This document shows positions 26,020 through 34,333 of a DNA stretch of 64,000 bases, piece by piece (the stretch's first letter is position 1; each line of letters opens with the position of its first letter). The notes below the pieces were generated by a model. That model saw only the letters and a list, made by a program, of their open reading frames with translations, made no database searches and was not told the DNA's origin. The DNA comes from an uncultured Eubacteriales bacterium (lineage in GTDB: Bacteria > Bacillota > Clostridia > Oscillospirales > QAMX01). Both the position numbers and the translations under genes were made by a program. The stretch spans positions 70,382 through 134,381 of the forward strand of contig CAKTEH010000006.1 of NCBI GenBank assembly GCA_934546935.1. The letters run 5' to 3'.

Positions 26020-26580
26020 TCAGCGCAGGAAATGCAGCTTTGGACGGATACGCACACAGTACAGCCGCGAAAGTGGCGTAAGTGCGCGGTCATAAAGCAG
26101 CATGCAGGCAATAAGCAGCACAAAAAACACAAGATTTGCAATCCTTCCCTCTGAAGCAAAGGATTCCACAACCGTGTCCAACCGCAATATCAGGCAAAGG
26201 AAAGCATACATCGCACCGGCCGAGACTAAGAATACCGATGTTTTTGCAAACAGGCGAAGGAAACCATTTTTCAGCCGTTCCAGCACGGGCTTCAGCAGCG
26301 GGTACCAACCGAGAAACACATAAAAAAATGCGGCTTCCCGGTCGGCGGACAGCGCAATCGCCAGCAGCGCCGTTGCACCCCAACACAGCCATCCCCAGCG
26401 CGGGCCGCACTCCTGCCGCGCCGGTATCAGCACAAGCCCCGCTGCCAGCGGCGTGCAATAAGCCGCCGCTGGGATCAGCCCGCCGGCAAGCAGCGCCGTT
26501 GTGCCCAACCCGGCCAGAACCGCGCACAGCGCAAGTTTCGTACTGTATTTCCGGCCGCCCTTTCCAGGATTCCCCGCCAT
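26020..26580 (-). CDS. Small polytopic membrane protein of unknown function
   Basis: A 186-residue protein with about five to six hydrophobic helices, a short basic N-terminus (K-G-G-R-K-Y-S-T-K-L) and a basic C-terminus. Helix spacing and the A-x-L-A-G-L-G pattern in the first helix recall substrate-binding (S) components of ECF-type transporters, but no signature motif is visible. I do not recognise the family. It follows the SOD gene on the same strand by 102 nt and converges with the MATE gene. Confidence 0.7.
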   Translation of the reverse strand: MAGNPGKGGRKYSTKLALCAVLAGLGTTALLAGGLIPAAAYCTPLAAGLVLIPARQECGPRWGWLCWGATALLAIALSADREAAFFYVFLGWYPLLKPVLERLKNGFLRLFAKTSVFLVSAGAMYAFLCLILRLDTVVESFASEGRIANLVFFVLLIACMLLYDRALTPLSRLYCVRIRPKLHFLR

Positions 26581-26682
26581 GCTATCTCTTCCTTTTCCGA
26601 AATGTATATTTTATTTACTGCCCGGCGCAGGTTCCGCCATTAGAATTTTCCTGCGCAGAGCGACGGCGGACGGCGCCCGCCG

Positions 26683-27126
26683 TCATACACGATGGATAAC
26701 GCCGCAGGCAAGCTTCTCCCCCGAGTTCCCGGACGGTTGTGTATGGAAATCATCCGGCTCACTGTGAATTACAAGCGTCCGGCCCAGGATGCTGCGCACA
26801 GAAAACCGGTCAGTCAGCGCCTCAGCCTCGGCTACCCCATGACAGGAAAGAAGAGGCGGAAGGTCACCCGCATGCTGCGGATGCGGCACAAACCCGGGAT
26901 TATAATGGCCTCCTGTCGCCGGAAAGCCGCTACCTGCGCAGCTGCCGCCTTCGTGGATATGCAACGCAAAAAAACCGGAAGCAGATTCGGGCAGGCCCGC
27001 TACATGGATGCGGATCAAAACGCCGTCGCGGCGTTGGTAAAACTGCGCGCCGCCCCGAAGGCCAGGGGCATCCGCCCCACCCTGAAGCCTGGCCACGGCA
27101 TCCGGCCGCTGCAATGGAAAAACCAT
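26683..27126 (-). CDS. sodC: Cu/Zn-type superoxide dismutase, cytosolic form
   Basis: A 147-residue protein (start ATG 27126 behind GGGGGTGA) with the Cu/Zn SOD ligand set: H56, H58, H74 and H121 for copper; H74, H82, H85 and D88 for zinc. The spacing H74 to H82 is canonical, but the zinc loop between H82 and H85 is six residues shorter than in classical enzymes. No signal peptide or lipobox is present, so it should stay in the cytoplasm. Cysteines 63 and 141 could form the usual intrasubunit bond. It would dismutate superoxide, useful in an anaerobe exposed to oxygen. Activity is not certain given the short loop. Confidence 0.88.
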   Translation of the reverse strand: MVFPLQRPDAVARLQGGADAPGLRGGAQFYQRRDGVLIRIHVAGLPESASGFFALHIHEGGSCAGSGFPATGGHYNPGFVPHPQHAGDLPPLLSCHGVAEAEALTDRFSVRSILGRTLVIHSEPDDFHTQPSGNSGEKLACGVIHRV

Positions 27127-27181
27127 ATTAATCACCCCCGCCCCAGCGTATGCACAAGCGGCCCGTTTTGTGCAGGACAAG

Positions 27182-27217
27182 AAAATCCCCGCATCCTGGC
27201 AGGATACGGGGATTTTT
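27182..27217 (-). terminator. Terminator of the tRNA-Gln gene
   Basis: A long near-perfect hairpin (27182-27197 with 27201-27217, one mismatch) directly behind the tRNA CCA end, finishing in TTTT on the minus strand. Confidence 0.8.
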
Positions 27218-27290
27218 GGCTGCGTGACTAGGATTCGAACCCAGACAAACTGATCCAGAGTCAGTTGTGCTACCCTTACACAATCACGCA
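27217..27290 (-). tRNA. trnQ: tRNA-Gln (anticodon CTG)
   Basis: On the minus strand the sequence folds as a tRNA: acceptor TGCGTGA/TCACGCA, anticodon stem ACTGA/TCAGT with loop CTCTGGA giving anticodon CTG, T arm CTGGG-TTCGAAT-CCTAG, discriminator G and an encoded CCA. The 74 nt include the CCA. The D arm has GTGT/GCAC pairing and GGGTA in the loop. It has its own consensus promoter and terminator. Confidence 0.93.
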
Positions 27291-27302
27291 ATGGCAGAGA
27301 GT

Positions 27303-27331
27303 ATTATACGTTGGCTTCGTCATTTTGTCAA
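27303..27331 (-). promoter_or_regulatory. Consensus promoter of tRNA-Gln
   Basis: On the minus strand TTGACA (27331-27326) and TATAAT (27308-27303) are 17 nt apart, a full match to consensus, a few bases ahead of the mature tRNA. Confidence 0.9.
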
Positions 27332-27383
27332 GAGCTTTTCAAAAAATTTTTTAGATTTTTACAGAGAAAAGCGAAATTATCTC

Positions 27384-27412
27384 TTGCTTTTTCCAGACCG
27401 GTATGCTATGAT
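27384..27412 (+). promoter_or_regulatory. Promoter of rpmB
   Basis: TTGCTT at 27384-27389 and TATGAT at 27407-27412 are 17 nt apart. The untranslated leader is about 150 nt, long enough for regulation. Confidence 0.65.
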
Positions 27413-27571
27413 AATAAACGCTGTGGTCATAATTGGGCGTTTTTGTGGTGTTTTTTGACCTTTAACGCGGCAATTTCCGGCCAAGGCCTAAATCTTGCGT
27501 TCTTACAGCGGCCCTATCCCCAGGATACCGCCGCGTTTGAGAATCGCATTCCCTTTGTAGGAGGTGTCACT

Positions 27572-27760
27572 ATGGCAAAGTGCCAGTTCTGCGGCAAGGG
27601 CGTCAACTTCGGCATTACCGTGTCGCACTCGCACATCCGTACCAACCGCACCTTCAAGCCCAATGTCAAACGCGTCAAAGCGCTGGTCGACGGAACCCCG
27701 AAACACGTCTACGTCTGCACCAGATGCCTGCGTTCCGGCAAGGTTCAGCGCGCGGTTTAA
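27572..27760 (+). CDS. rpmB: Large ribosomal subunit protein bL28
   Basis: A 62-residue ribosomal protein beginning M-A-K-C-Q-F-C-G-K-G at 27572, with AGGAGGTG nine bases upstream. It is the zinc-binding form: C4-x2-C7 near the start and C-T-R-C near residue 50. The motif S-H-S-H-I-R-T-N-R is typical of bL28. Codons upstream of 27572 that stay open are not family sequence. It stands alone with its own promoter and is followed after 130 nt by rplS. Confidence 0.97.
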   Translation: MAKCQFCGKGVNFGITVSHSHIRTNRTFKPNVKRVKALVDGTPKHVYVCTRCLRSGKVQRAV

Positions 27761-27764
27761 ACTG

Positions 27765-27890
27765 CGGTACGAAACCGGCCAAACCCGGCGGTCGGTATAG
27801 AAAAGGGCCGGAGCAAATGGATAGTCCTCTGCCGTAAGCCGCATGTACGCAGGCATGAATGTCTGAGAAGAAGGGAGGAACCACAGGATT
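27765..27890 (+). promoter_or_regulatory. Candidate rplS leader region
   Basis: The 125 nt before rplS hold several self-complementary segments (for example CCGGC/GCCGG around 27778-27823) and a conserved-looking purine-rich end with AAGGGAGG. Several Firmicutes have an L19 leader RNA at this place that controls rplS. I cannot match it to the family model by eye, so this is a positional suggestion. Confidence 0.3.
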
Positions 27891-28229
27891 ATGGATCTGA
27901 TTAAGGCATTGACGCAGGATCAGCTCAAGGAGATCCCGGCGTTTGGTATCGGCGATACGCTGCGCATCCACGTGAAAATCAAGGAAGGCGCCCGTGAACG
28001 TATCCAGACTTTTGAAGGTACCCTGATCGCCAGAAAACACGGCGGTATCAGCGAAACCATCACGCTTCGCCGCATTTCCTACGGTGTAGGCGTTGAGAAG
28101 ACTTTCCCGCTCCATTCCCCGAACATCGCGAAGATTGAAGTCGTTCGCCGCGGACGTGTCCGCCGCGCGAAGCTTTATTACCTGCGTGGTCGTGTCGGCA
28201 AGGCGGCCAAGGTCAAGCAGAATATATAA
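27891..28229 (+). CDS. rplS: Large ribosomal subunit protein bL19
   Basis: A 112-residue ribosomal protein of normal length. The family pattern is plain: F-G-I-G-D-T-L-R-I-H-V-K-I-K-E-G near residue 20, the G-T-L-I-A-R-K-H-G-G loop, R-R-I-S-Y-G-V-G-V-E-K-T-F-P-L-H-S-P near 65, and the basic C-terminus R-R-A-K-L-Y-Y-L-R-G-R. It lies at the 30S/50S interface. A good terminator follows at 28255-28279. Confidence 0.98.
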   Translation: MDLIKALTQDQLKEIPAFGIGDTLRIHVKIKEGARERIQTFEGTLIARKHGGISETITLRRISYGVGVEKTFPLHSPNIAKIEVVRRGRVRRAKLYYLRGRVGKAAKVKQNI

Positions 28230-28254
28230 GCTGTTTTTCTTGACAACAAACGGA

Positions 28255-28279
28255 GGGAGGGCGGAAAGCCCTCCCTTTT
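28255..28279 (+). terminator. Terminator behind rplS
   Basis: GGGAGGGC at 28255-28262 pairs with GCCCTCCC at 28268-28275; TTTT follows. It lies just before the ribosome site of lepB, so lepB depends on read-through or on a promoter not seen. Confidence 0.75.
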
Positions 28280-28300
28280 GCATGTTTGGAGGTTTTTGCA

Positions 28301-29014
28301 ATGAAAAATCCGGATTTTGAAGACACTGGCGGGCGCATGCCTCCCGGGCCCGGCGCACAGCCCGCTCCCGAAGAACGCCGCGCATCCGCCGAAGGCTCCG
28401 ACATGCCCGACGTGCATATACCGCCGTCCCCGCCCGCCGGCGCAGAGGAAGACATTGCGCGGCGGCAGCCGCCCCCCAAAAAGCCTTCCTTCGATATCCG
28501 TGCCGAGCTGTTCGACTGGTCGGAATCGCTGGTCGTTGCGCTTTTGTTTATTACCATTCTCTTTTCTTTTTTCGTGCGCACCATTGGCGTCGACGGTACC
28601 AGCATGGTTCCGACGCTGCATCATGGCGACTATCTGATCGTTTCCGATCTTTTTTATGATCCGGCCCCTGGCGATATCGTTGTGCTGACAAAGAAATCCT
28701 TTATGGAAGACTCCATTGTCAAACGCATCATCGCCGTGGAAGGGCAGGAGGTCTATATAGATTTTGACGCCGGGACGCTCTACATCGACGGCGTTTTGCA
28801 GGAAGAAGATTACGTCAATACACCTACCACCCGGTTTGAGGGCATGACCTTCCCCCAGACGGTGCCGGAGGGCTGCGTATTTGTCATGGGCGACAACCGC
28901 AACGGCTCTTCCGACAGCCGCGACCCAACCCTTGGGATGGTGGACAAGTCGCTGATTGTGGGCCACGTGCTTTTGCGCATCTGGCCGCTCAACAACCTCG
29001 GAACGGTGGACTGA
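28301..29014 (+). CDS. lepB: Signal peptidase I
   Basis: Cleaves signal peptides of exported proteins at the outer face of the membrane. The start at 28301 follows GGAGG at 28289-28293; a TTG five codons earlier is inside that site. The 237-residue enzyme has a disordered Pro/Glu-rich cytoplasmic tail of about 68 residues, one transmembrane helix (about 75-95), the catalytic serine S101 in G-T-S-M-V-P-T and the catalytic lysine K141 in V-K-R-I-I-A-V-E-G; the spacing of 40 equals that of Bacillus SipS. The M-G-D-N-R-N-S-S-D-S-R type box is present near residue 205. Neighbours rplS-lepB-rbgA-rnhB are a common Firmicutes order. Confidence 0.95.
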   Translation: MKNPDFEDTGGRMPPGPGAQPAPEERRASAEGSDMPDVHIPPSPPAGAEEDIARRQPPPKKPSFDIRAELFDWSESLVVALLFITILFSFFVRTIGVDGTSMVPTLHHGDYLIVSDLFYDPAPGDIVVLTKKSFMEDSIVKRIIAVEGQEVYIDFDAGTLYIDGVLQEEDYVNTPTTRFEGMTFPQTVPEGCVFVMGDNRNGSSDSRDPTLGMVDKSLIVGHVLLRIWPLNNLGTVD

Positions 29015-29018
29015 CGCT

Positions 29019-29882
29019 ATGAATATCCAATGGTACCCAGGTCATATGACCAAAACCCGCCGTATGATCGAGGCGGAACTGAAATCCGTTGACGCCGTAT
29101 GTGAAATCGTCGACGCACGCATCCCTATTGCCAGCCGAAATCCGGATATCAACGCTATTGCAGGCGCTATGCCGCGTATGGTGGTGCTCAACCGCGCCGA
29201 TCAGGCCGACCCGGATGCAACGGCGCGCTGGCGCGCCTGGTTTGAGGCGCAGGGCTGCAAAACCATTGCCTGCGATGCCAAAACCGGTGCGGGCACCCGC
29301 TCGTTTGAGCCGGCTGCGCGGCAGCTTCTTGCCGCAAAGCTGGAAAAATATGAAAGCCGTGGGCAGAAACGCCCAATGCGCCTGATGGTCGCCGGCGTCC
29401 CAAACGTCGGCAAAAGCTCGTTTATCAACCGCCTGTCCGGCCGCAGGAGTGCAAAGGCCGAGGACCGGCCCGGCGTTACCCGGGCCAAACAATGGATCAA
29501 CGTCTCCGCCAGCGTTCAGCTGCTTGACACCCCCGGTATCCTCTGGCCGAAGTTCGACGACGAGCGTACCGGCCTTTACCTGGCCTTTACCGGGGCGGTA
29601 CGCGATGAGATCCTGGATCTGGAGACACTTGCCTACCGTTTTGTGCAGACCCTTTGCCGCTGTGCGCCCGGCGCGCTGGCAGCGCGCTACGGCATTACCC
29701 CCTCCGCAGACGCCTGGGAGGACGTGCGGGCCTGCGCAAGGGCGCGCGGCTTTCTGCTGCCCGGAGGCGAGCTCAACACCGAGCGCATGGCGCGCATCCT
29801 GCTCGACGAATACCGCGCAGGAAAACTCGGCCGCATTACGCTGGAGCTTCCGGAGGACATCGATGGATCTGTGGAAAATTGA
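29019..29882 (+). CDS. rbgA: Ribosome biogenesis GTPase RbgA (YlqF)
   Basis: A circularly permuted GTPase needed for late 50S assembly. In the 287 residues the G4 motif N-R-A-D (about residue 63) comes before G1 G-V-P-N-V-G-K-S-S (about 127-135) and G3 D-T-P-G (about 170), the order expected for RbgA. The N-terminal Q-W-Y-P-G-H-M-T-K is the family signature. A C-terminal helical domain follows. It begins 4 nt after lepB stops and overlaps rnhB by 20 nt. Its ribosome site is weak, so translation is probably coupled to lepB. Confidence 0.95.
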   Translation: MNIQWYPGHMTKTRRMIEAELKSVDAVCEIVDARIPIASRNPDINAIAGAMPRMVVLNRADQADPDATARWRAWFEAQGCKTIACDAKTGAGTRSFEPAARQLLAAKLEKYESRGQKRPMRLMVAGVPNVGKSSFINRLSGRRSAKAEDRPGVTRAKQWINVSASVQLLDTPGILWPKFDDERTGLYLAFTGAVRDEILDLETLAYRFVQTLCRCAPGALAARYGITPSADAWEDVRACARARGFLLPGGELNTERMARILLDEYRAGKLGRITLELPEDIDGSVEN

Positions 29883-30468
29883 ACGGGAATACTATGAAGC
29901 CGGGATATATGCCGTATGCGGCGTTGACGAAGCCGGACGCGGCCCGTTGGCAGGACCGGTCTATGCGGCGGCAGTAGTCCTGCCTCCGGAAATCGAAATT
30001 CCCGGCCTGAACGATTCCAAAAAAATAAGCGGGAAAAAACGTGAACTGCTCTTCGACGAAATCCGCGCCTGCGCCAATGCATATTGTATTTCCTGTGCCA
30101 GTGCGCAGGAAATCGACGAAATTAATATCCTTGAAGCTGCCATGTTAGCTATGCGCAGGGCAGTGGAAGGACTGTCCGCCGCGCCGGAACTTGTCCTGGC
30201 CGACGGGAACCGCAACCCTGCGCCCCTATACGCAGGGCAGCCCGTTGCCTGCATACCGGTCGTAAAGGGCGATGCGCTTTCCGCCAGCATCGCCGCGGCA
30301 AGTATCCTTGCCAAAGTCAGCCGCGACCGTTTCATGTTGGAAATGGCGCGCAAATATCCCGGCTATGGCTTCGAGCAGCACAAGGGCTACCCCACGCGCG
30401 CGCACTATGCGGCGCTGGCCGAGCTTGGCCCCTGCCCGATCCATCGCCGCAGCTTCCGGCTGCAATGA
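29863..30468 (+). CDS. rnhB: Ribonuclease HII
   Basis: Removes ribonucleotides from DNA and RNA primers from hybrids. The 201-residue enzyme starts at an ATG at 29863 inside the end of rbgA, seven bases behind CGGAGG. Catalytic acids are D22-E23 in V-D-E-A-G-R-G, D in L-A-D-G-N-R (about 117) and D in S-x-A-A-A-S-I-L-A-K-V-x-R-D (about 150). The Y-P-x-Y-G-F-x-x-H-K-G-Y-P-T-x-x-H block is conserved. Order rbgA-rnhB-yraN is standard in Firmicutes. Confidence 0.96.
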   Translation: MDLWKIEREYYEAGIYAVCGVDEAGRGPLAGPVYAAAVVLPPEIEIPGLNDSKKISGKKRELLFDEIRACANAYCISCASAQEIDEINILEAAMLAMRRAVEGLSAAPELVLADGNRNPAPLYAGQPVACIPVVKGDALSASIAAASILAKVSRDRFMLEMARKYPGYGFEQHKGYPTRAHYAALAELGPCPIHRRSFRLQ

Positions 30469-30812
30469 GCGCGCGCAGCCGCGGTGCGGCAGGCGAAGCA
30501 TTGGCGCAACGTTTCCTTCTTTCCAAAGGCCTGTGCATTCTTGCGCGCAATTTCAGCTGCCGTTATGGCGAGATTGACCTGATCGCACGCGATGGGGAGG
30601 AAACCGTATTCGTCGAGGTCAAGCTGCGGCACGATGCGGATTTTTCCCGTGCCGCCGACGCGGTCACCCCAGCCAAACGGGAGCGCTTGAAAAAAACTGC
30701 GCTTTTCTACTTCGCACAGCAGGGCGAATGCCCCGCCCGCTTTGACGTAGTGGAAATTTATGATAAAGGCAGCCCCGCGCGCATACATTGGATCCGCAAC
30801 GCATTTTCCTGA
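30465..30812 (+). CDS. YraN/UPF0102 family endonuclease-like protein
   Basis: A 115-residue protein overlapping rnhB by 4 nt. It has the restriction-endonuclease-like pattern of UPF0102: G-x-x-G-E near the start, Y-G-E-I-D-L-I-A near 38 and V-F-V-E-V-K near 50 (the D-ExK type site). The biological role is not established; a Holliday-junction or repair nuclease is suspected from its fold and its constant place after rnhB. Confidence 0.92.
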   Translation: MSARSRGAAGEALAQRFLLSKGLCILARNFSCRYGEIDLIARDGEETVFVEVKLRHDADFSRAADAVTPAKRERLKKTALFYFAQQGECPARFDVVEIYDKGSPARIHWIRNAFS

Positions 30813-30869
30813 GAAAATCTGCAAAGAAAACCGCGCCTTTGCGCGCATGGGCAGGAAGGGGTTTTTGCT

Positions 30870-31892
30870 ATGGCTATACCCGCCTATTATTTTGACGCGC
30901 ACTGCGACACGCTTTCGCGTCTGACGCGCTCCGGCGCGTCCATTCTTGACAATAATTTCCATATCAGCCTGAAAAAGGCGTCTGTTTTCCCGCACTACGC
31001 CCAGGTCTTCGCGATTTTCAACGACGCCGGCGCGGCAATGCGCCGCGCGTGCAGTACGCAGGACGAGTTCACCGAACGCCTGCGCGCAGGGGACTTTGCG
31101 CTGGATCTCGACGGCGCATATGCCGGCTTCCAGGCGCAGCTTGCCTGCTTCCGGGACGCGCTGGCGCAGGAGGAAAACCGCCTTTGCCTTTGTACAAACG
31201 CCGAAGATATTGAGCGCGCATGGGCCCAGGGCCGTACAGCCGCCGTACTGGCTGTCGAAGGTGCGGAGCAGCTTGCCCGCACGACGCTTGACGAGGCCTA
31301 TCATGCGGGCGTGCGGATCGTAACGCTGACGTGGAACTATCCCAATATGCTGGGCGGCAGCTGTGTCTGCGGCGGCGGGCTGACAGATGCTGGCCGTGAT
31401 TTTGTCCGCCAGGCGAACCGTCTCGGCATGCTTCTGGACCTTTCCCATGGCTCCGAAGCGCTGTTTTGGGACGTATTGGAAGTTTCGGAGAAGCCGGTCC
31501 TTGCGAGCCATTCCAATTCCCGCGCCGTATTCCCCCACCGCCGCAACTTAAGCGACGAGCAGTTCTGCGCGCTTTCGCAGGCAGGCGGCGCCGCGGGTAT
31601 CAACCTTTACGCCGATTTCCTCTCGACGGGCGCCTGCGGAATTTGTGATGCCGTGTCCCATATCGAGCATTTCTTTGCCCTTGGCGGTGAAGATCACGTT
31701 ACCCTCGGCACCGACTTCGACGGCTGCGAAAGCCTTCCCGTGGGTATTGATTCCATCGCCGATATGACAAAGCTTGCCGACGCGCTGGCGCAGGCCGGCT
31801 ATACGGATATGCAAATCGAGAAAATTTATTATAAAAATCTGCTCTGCGTATTCCGCGGGGCGGCATCCAATACAGAAGGTGGCATTTTATGA
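30870..31892 (+). CDS. Membrane dipeptidase (peptidase M19) family protein
   Basis: A 340-residue zinc peptidase of the renal dipeptidase family. The metal site shows D-A-H-C-D-T at residues 9-14, a bridging glutamate in V-E-G-A-E-Q near 130, D-L-S-H near 190 and S-H-S-N near 212; G-T-D-F-D-G near 282 is also conserved. Such enzymes hydrolyse dipeptides, some with D-residues at the C-end. No signal peptide, so it acts in the cytoplasm. It overlaps thrC by 4 nt (ATGA), so the two are translated together, though a functional link is not obvious. Confidence 0.92.
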   Translation: MAIPAYYFDAHCDTLSRLTRSGASILDNNFHISLKKASVFPHYAQVFAIFNDAGAAMRRACSTQDEFTERLRAGDFALDLDGAYAGFQAQLACFRDALAQEENRLCLCTNAEDIERAWAQGRTAAVLAVEGAEQLARTTLDEAYHAGVRIVTLTWNYPNMLGGSCVCGGGLTDAGRDFVRQANRLGMLLDLSHGSEALFWDVLEVSEKPVLASHSNSRAVFPHRRNLSDEQFCALSQAGGAAGINLYADFLSTGACGICDAVSHIEHFFALGGEDHVTLGTDFDGCESLPVGIDSIADMTKLADALAQAGYTDMQIEKIYYKNLLCVFRGAASNTEGGIL

Positions 31893-33385
31893 ATTATACC
31901 AGTACAAGGGGCGGCGCACAGGCCAGCGCCGCACAGGCCATTGCCTACGGCATCGCACTTGACGGGGGGCTTTATACCCCGACGTCTATTCCCACGATTT
32001 CCCTTTCCGAGCTTTCCGAACTTGCCGCGCTTTCCTATTCGGAACTGGCTGCAGACATCCTGTCCCGGTTTATGGAAGATTTCTCCCGCGAAGAGCTTTA
32101 TGAATATACCCGTCTGGCCTATGACAGCGGCCGTTTCCTTCGGCCCGGCGCAGGCAGCCATGAAGCAGTGGGCCTGTCCCCCCTGGGGAAAGATGAACAG
32201 CTTTTAGAGCTGTATTTTGGCCCTACCGCCGCATTTAAAGATATGGCCCTGCAGCTGATGCCCCGTCTTTTAACTGCTTCGCTGAAAAAGCTTGGCGAGC
32301 AGCGCTCGGTATGTATCCTCGTCGCCACCTCCGGCGATACCGGTAAGGCCGCGCTGGAAGGCTTCCGCGATGTGGAGGGCACCCGCATCGGCGTTTATTT
32401 CCCCGACGCAGGCGTAAGTGAGATCCAGCGCATGCAAATGCAAACCCAGGAAGGCGGAAATGTGCGCGTCTGGGCTGTGCGCGGCAATTTTGACGACTGC
32501 CAGTCCGGCGTTAAGGAAATTTTTTCCCGTGCGGACGTGCGCGCACAACTTGATGAAGCGGGCGTGATCTTAAGCTCCGCCAATTCCATCAATTGGGGCC
32601 GTCTGGCGCCGCAGATCGTCTATTACGTCTGGTCCTATCTACAGCTGTGCACCCGCGGCGAAATCGTCATGGGAGACAAAATCAACGTTTGCGTCCCGAC
32701 AGGAAACTTCGGCAACATTCTGGCCGCCTATCTTGCGCGCCGCATGGGCCTGCCTATCGGACGGCTGATCTGCGCTTCCAACGCCAACAACGTTTTGACA
32801 GACTTTATCCGCACCGGTGTTTATGATAAAAACCGCCACTTTTACCGGACGCTTTCCCCTTCCATGGATATCCTGATTTCTTCTAACGTCGAACGGCTGC
32901 TTTATTATATTTCGGGCGGCGACTGCGCTTATGTCGCACAGAAGATGCGCTGCCTTGCAGAAACCGGCCGCTATGCGCTCGAAGGCGCCGCATTGGAGGA
33001 GCTGCGCCGCGTGTTTGCCGCAGGCTTTTGCGACGACGAAGGCACCCGCCGCACCATTGCCGAAGTATTTGCAGATAACAGGCGTCTGATCGATCCCCAT
33101 ACGGCAGTCGCTGTGCGCGTGTGCCGTGACCTTGCGCTTCCCGGCATGACAGTGATCGCTTCAACCGCTTCTGCCTATAAGTTTGCAGACGGCGTGCTCA
33201 ATGCGCTGGGCCTGGGGGATGCCGACGGCTTTGACGCCATTGACCGGCTTGCCCATTATACGGCTTCCCCTATCCCCGTGCCGCTGGAGTCTCTGCGCGG
33301 CAGCGCCATCCGCTTTGACACGGTAATCGACCGTGACCGCATGGACGAAGCCGCGGTGGATTTCTGCCATACCTTCGACCTGTAA
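31889..33385 (+). CDS. thrC: Threonine synthase
   Basis: PLP enzyme that turns O-phosphohomoserine into threonine. The 498-residue product is of the longer ThrC class: M-N-Y-T-S-T-R-G start, the L-Y-F-G-P-T-A-A-F-K-D motif with the PLP-binding lysine near residue 114, A-T-S-G-D-T-G-K-A phosphate loop near 148, and N-S-I-N-W-G-R near 230. The other threonine genes are not in the window. It begins within the last codons of the dipeptidase gene and ends 25 nt before the phosphoesterase gene. Confidence 0.95.
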   Translation: MNYTSTRGGAQASAAQAIAYGIALDGGLYTPTSIPTISLSELSELAALSYSELAADILSRFMEDFSREELYEYTRLAYDSGRFLRPGAGSHEAVGLSPLGKDEQLLELYFGPTAAFKDMALQLMPRLLTASLKKLGEQRSVCILVATSGDTGKAALEGFRDVEGTRIGVYFPDAGVSEIQRMQMQTQEGGNVRVWAVRGNFDDCQSGVKEIFSRADVRAQLDEAGVILSSANSINWGRLAPQIVYYVWSYLQLCTRGEIVMGDKINVCVPTGNFGNILAAYLARRMGLPIGRLICASNANNVLTDFIRTGVYDKNRHFYRTLSPSMDILISSNVERLLYYISGGDCAYVAQKMRCLAETGRYALEGAALEELRRVFAAGFCDDEGTRRTIAEVFADNRRLIDPHTAVAVRVCRDLALPGMTVIASTASAYKFADGVLNALGLGDADGFDAIDRLAHYTASPIPVPLESLRGSAIRFDTVIDRDRMDEAAVDFCHTFDL

Positions 33386-33410
33386 GCCAGGCCGGAAAGG
33401 AGCGTGGATT

Positions 33411-34109
33411 ATGGCTTTATATGTGCTTGCAGACCCGCATCTTTCTTTCGGAACAGATAAACCCATGGACGTTTTCGGCGGCGCGTGGCACGGCTATGTG
33501 GGCGCACTGCGCCAAAACTTGGCCGTGCTGCGGGCGGACGATACGCTCGTTATCCCCGGCGACTTGTCCTGGGGGATCAATCTGCAGCAGACGGAGCCGG
33601 ACTTCCGCTTCCTTGCCGCCTTCCCCGGCCGGAAAATCCTGGTCAAGGGCAACCATGACCTATGGTGGAGCACAGTAACGAAAATGCAGGGCTTCCTGCA
33701 GGAAAAAGAAATTGAAAACTTTGCATTTCTGCACAATACCTGCTTTTTTTACGGGGATATCGCCCTGTGCGGTACCCGGGGCTGGTTTTTTGAGGAGGAA
33801 AAGGGCGAAGCGCATGACGCCAAGATTTTAAACCGGGAGCTTTCCCGGCTGCGCGTATCGCTGGAAGCCGCAAAAAATTCGGGTGCACGGCGGATCTTCT
33901 GCTTCATGCATTACCCTCCTGTTTTCGGCAGCTACATCTGCGAGCCTGTATGCGCGCTTTTGCAGCGCTACGGCGTAGAACGCCTCTATTACGGGCATCT
34001 GCATGCCCACAGCCACCGCCATGCCTTCACCGGGATTCGCAACGGCATACAATATGCGCTCGTGTCGGCGGATTACCTGAAATTTGCGCCGCTGCGGATT
34101 GAACCCTGA
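33411..34109 (+). CDS. Calcineurin-like metallophosphoesterase
   Basis: A 232-residue phosphoesterase starting at 33411 with AAAGGAG upstream. The metal-binding blocks are D-P-H-L near residue 7, G-D-L-S-W-G near 48, G-N-H-D near 80, H near 165 (M-H-Y-P-P) and G-H-L-H near 191. Substrate unknown; similar proteins are annotated only as phosphohydrolases. It is the last gene of the run that starts at lepB. Confidence 0.92.
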   Translation: MALYVLADPHLSFGTDKPMDVFGGAWHGYVGALRQNLAVLRADDTLVIPGDLSWGINLQQTEPDFRFLAAFPGRKILVKGNHDLWWSTVTKMQGFLQEKEIENFAFLHNTCFFYGDIALCGTRGWFFEEEKGEAHDAKILNRELSRLRVSLEAAKNSGARRIFCFMHYPPVFGSYICEPVCALLQRYGVERLYYGHLHAHSHRHAFTGIRNGIQYALVSADYLKFAPLRIEP

Positions 34110-34238
34110 CGCAGCTGGGTACACTGTGTAAAGGCACAGACTCCGGCTTCACAAACTTTGCCCGCACGGCAAATGCGGCCCCGCCGATTTTTCGCTGCAA
34201 AATTCGAAAAAACAGTAGCACAACGCTTTAAAATACTG

Positions 34239-34244
34239 TATAAT
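34239..34244 (+). promoter_or_regulatory. -10 element of the tig promoter
   Basis: TATAAT at 34239-34244 in an AT-rich stretch; the best -35 candidate (TAGCAC at 34216-34221, 17-nt spacer) is weak. It would give tig a leader of about 85 nt. Confidence 0.5.
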
Positions 34245-34333
34245 AGTATCCGGCTATAAAGTAATTCGATATATGTTCACCAAAGAAAGGAGCCGCGCCG
34301 GCCCGCCATGCCCGCCGGTGCGAAAAAACGGTT

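Noticed and set aside
26663..26683. Hairpin ACGGCGG/CCGCCGT at the end of the SOD gene as terminator
   Set aside because: No run of T residues follows on the minus strand and it includes the stop codon; transcription may continue into the membrane protein gene.
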